DNA of 7,692 nt, taken from positions 1-7,692 of the forward strand of contig CAKSQP010000074.1 of NCBI GenBank assembly GCA_934486965.1, written 5' to 3'. Source of the DNA: an uncultured Eubacteriales bacterium (GTDB lineage: Bacteria; Bacillota; Clostridia; Oscillospirales; UBA644). The notes beneath the pieces are model-generated. The model was not told where the DNA came from. It did not search any database and was given only the letters and a program-made list of their open reading frames with translations. The translations under genes and the position numbers were made by a program. Shown here piece by piece: positions 7,375 through 7,692 of this stretch (position 1 is its first letter; each line of letters begins with the position of its first letter).

Positions 7375-7388
7375 GTAACATTTGTTAC
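7375..7388 (-). promoter_or_regulatory. Candidate repressor operator (GTAACA-N2-TGTTAC)
   Basis: Perfect 6-bp arms, GTAACA (7375-7380) and TGTTAC (7383-7388), around two bases. The dyad occupies about +3 to +16 relative to the predicted start point of the promoter at 7398-7426 and ends just before the ribosome binding site. The position suits a roadblock repressor. The regulator is not encoded in the window. It could instead form a small mRNA hairpin, but the two-base loop makes that unlikely. Confidence 0.5.
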
Positions 7389-7397
7389 ACAACAAGC

Positions 7398-7426
7398 ATT
7401 ATACATCATTTTACGCTGATTGTCAA
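7398..7426 (-). promoter_or_regulatory. Consensus sigma-A type promoter of the membrane protein-hydrolase unit
   Basis: TTGACA (7426-7421) and TATAAT (7403-7398) on the minus strand with a 17-bp spacer. Both hexamers match consensus exactly. The predicted start point is near 7391, giving a leader of about 33 nt before ATG 7358. It begins about 11 bp after the U-run of the preceding terminator. Confidence 0.92.
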
Positions 7427-7436
7427 GCATCTCCCC

Positions 7437-7470
7437 AAAAAAATAAAGAGGACGGCAAAACCGTCCTCTT
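7437..7470 (-). terminator. Strong intrinsic terminator of the right-end gene
   Basis: Perfect 10-bp stem AAGAGGACGG (7446-7455) and CCGTCCTCTT (7461-7470) with a five-base loop, followed on the minus strand by an interrupted T-run ending in seven T (7443-7437). It terminates the transcript of the gene that ends at 7556. Confidence 0.93.
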
Positions 7471-7486
7471 CCAAGGTCTTTATACT

Positions 7487-7542
7487 CTTCGACAGAATAA
7501 ATGTGCCTCGGTCTTCATTCCGATAAGCCGGGACTGTCGAAG
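7487..7542 (-). repeat. Long-loop inverted repeat in a 3' untranslated region
   Basis: CTTCGACAG (7487-7495) and CTGTCGAAG (7534-7542) are perfect 9-bp arms around a 38-base interior that holds a smaller TCGG/CCGA stem. It lies between the right-end gene and its terminator. The role is unknown: a 3' mRNA structure, a processed small RNA or a protein-binding site are all possible. Confidence 0.5.
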
Positions 7543-7555
7543 TTTTTCATACGTT

Positions 7556-7692
7556 TTATTCAGATTTCGAATATGCTCTTTTCTTCTTACTCTTTACAGA
7601 GATAAGAAGCCCCGTAAACGTCCAGAGATTACCGATTGCAAGTCTCGCAAAAAACAGTGCGTTTGTAAAAGGATAATTTCCGAAAAGTTTGG
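7556..7692 (-). CDS. C-terminal fragment of an unidentified membrane-associated protein
   Basis: Only the last 44 codons are present, ending in TAA at 7558-7556; the start lies beyond the window. The visible part begins KLFGNYPFTNALFF, carries one hydrophobic segment of roughly 20 residues (ALFFARLAIGNLW to GLLISV), and ends in a basic tail (KSKKKRAYSKSE). This fits the last membrane helix of an integral membrane protein with a cytoplasmic tail. The fragment is too short to assign a family. Reality as a gene is supported by the terminator about 90 bp downstream in the right orientation. Confidence 0.65.
   Translation of the reverse strand, partial: KLFGNYPFTNALFFARLAIGNLWTFTGLLISVKSKKKRAYSKSE

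Noticed and set aside
7359..7430. Longer start (ATG 7430) for the small membrane protein
   Set aside because: The extension would cover the consensus promoter and the dyad. The strong AGGAGG sits just before ATG 7358 instead.
7485..7590. Short minus-strand frame ending ...LFCRRV before the terminator
   Set aside because: It has no start codon or ribosome binding site of its own over most of its length and overlaps the end of the right-hand gene, so it is probably chance.
1..7692. CRISPR array, tRNA or rRNA genes, insertion sequence or attachment site
   Set aside because: No regularly spaced repeats, cloverleaf, transposase or integrase sequence, or terminal repeats were found on either strand by reading.

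Overview
The window looks like chromosomal DNA from a low-GC Gram-positive bacterium, most likely a clostridial member of the Bacillota. The basis is strong AGGAGG-type ribosome binding sites, near-consensus TTGACA/TATAAT promoters with 17-bp spacers, U-rich intrinsic terminators and overlapping start/stop codons. A genus cannot be named from the sequence alone. Every gene I can support lies on the minus strand, so transcription runs from high to low coordinates.

Right end (7692 to about 7433): the C-terminal 44 codons of an unidentified membrane-associated protein, then a 3' untranslated stretch with a 9-bp long-loop hairpin, then a strong intrinsic terminator. Middle right (7426 to about 6478): a consensus promoter with a dyad (GTAACA-N2-TGTTAC) just past its predicted start point. 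It drives a two-gene unit made of a 46-residue single-pass membrane protein and a 198-residue alpha/beta hydrolase, which overlap by ATGA. A 12-bp hairpin terminator closes the unit.

Left (6454 to 1, running off the window): a promoter and a five-gene operon forming a complete-looking type I restriction-modification locus with two extra genes. The order is hsdM (499 aa), a 71-aa winged-helix-like protein, hsdS (381 aa, two target recognition domains), a 332-aa protein I recognise as a DUF2806 family member, and hsdR (806 residues visible, 3' end outside the window). HsdM and HsdS should form the sequence-specific adenine methyltransferase. HsdR adds the ATP-driven translocase and nuclease. 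The two accessory genes are co-transcribed and may modulate or extend the system, but their jobs are not established by the sequence.

Hand counts of base composition show a mosaic. hsdM is about 47% GC in sampled rows and sampled hsdR rows mostly fall between 40 and 57%. The DUF2806 gene is about 33% GC, and the 71-aa gene plus the first recognition-domain half of hsdS are about 34-36%. The second half of hsdS returns to about 45%. This fits cassette exchange inside the operon. It is the most interesting feature of the window, together with the two accessory genes.
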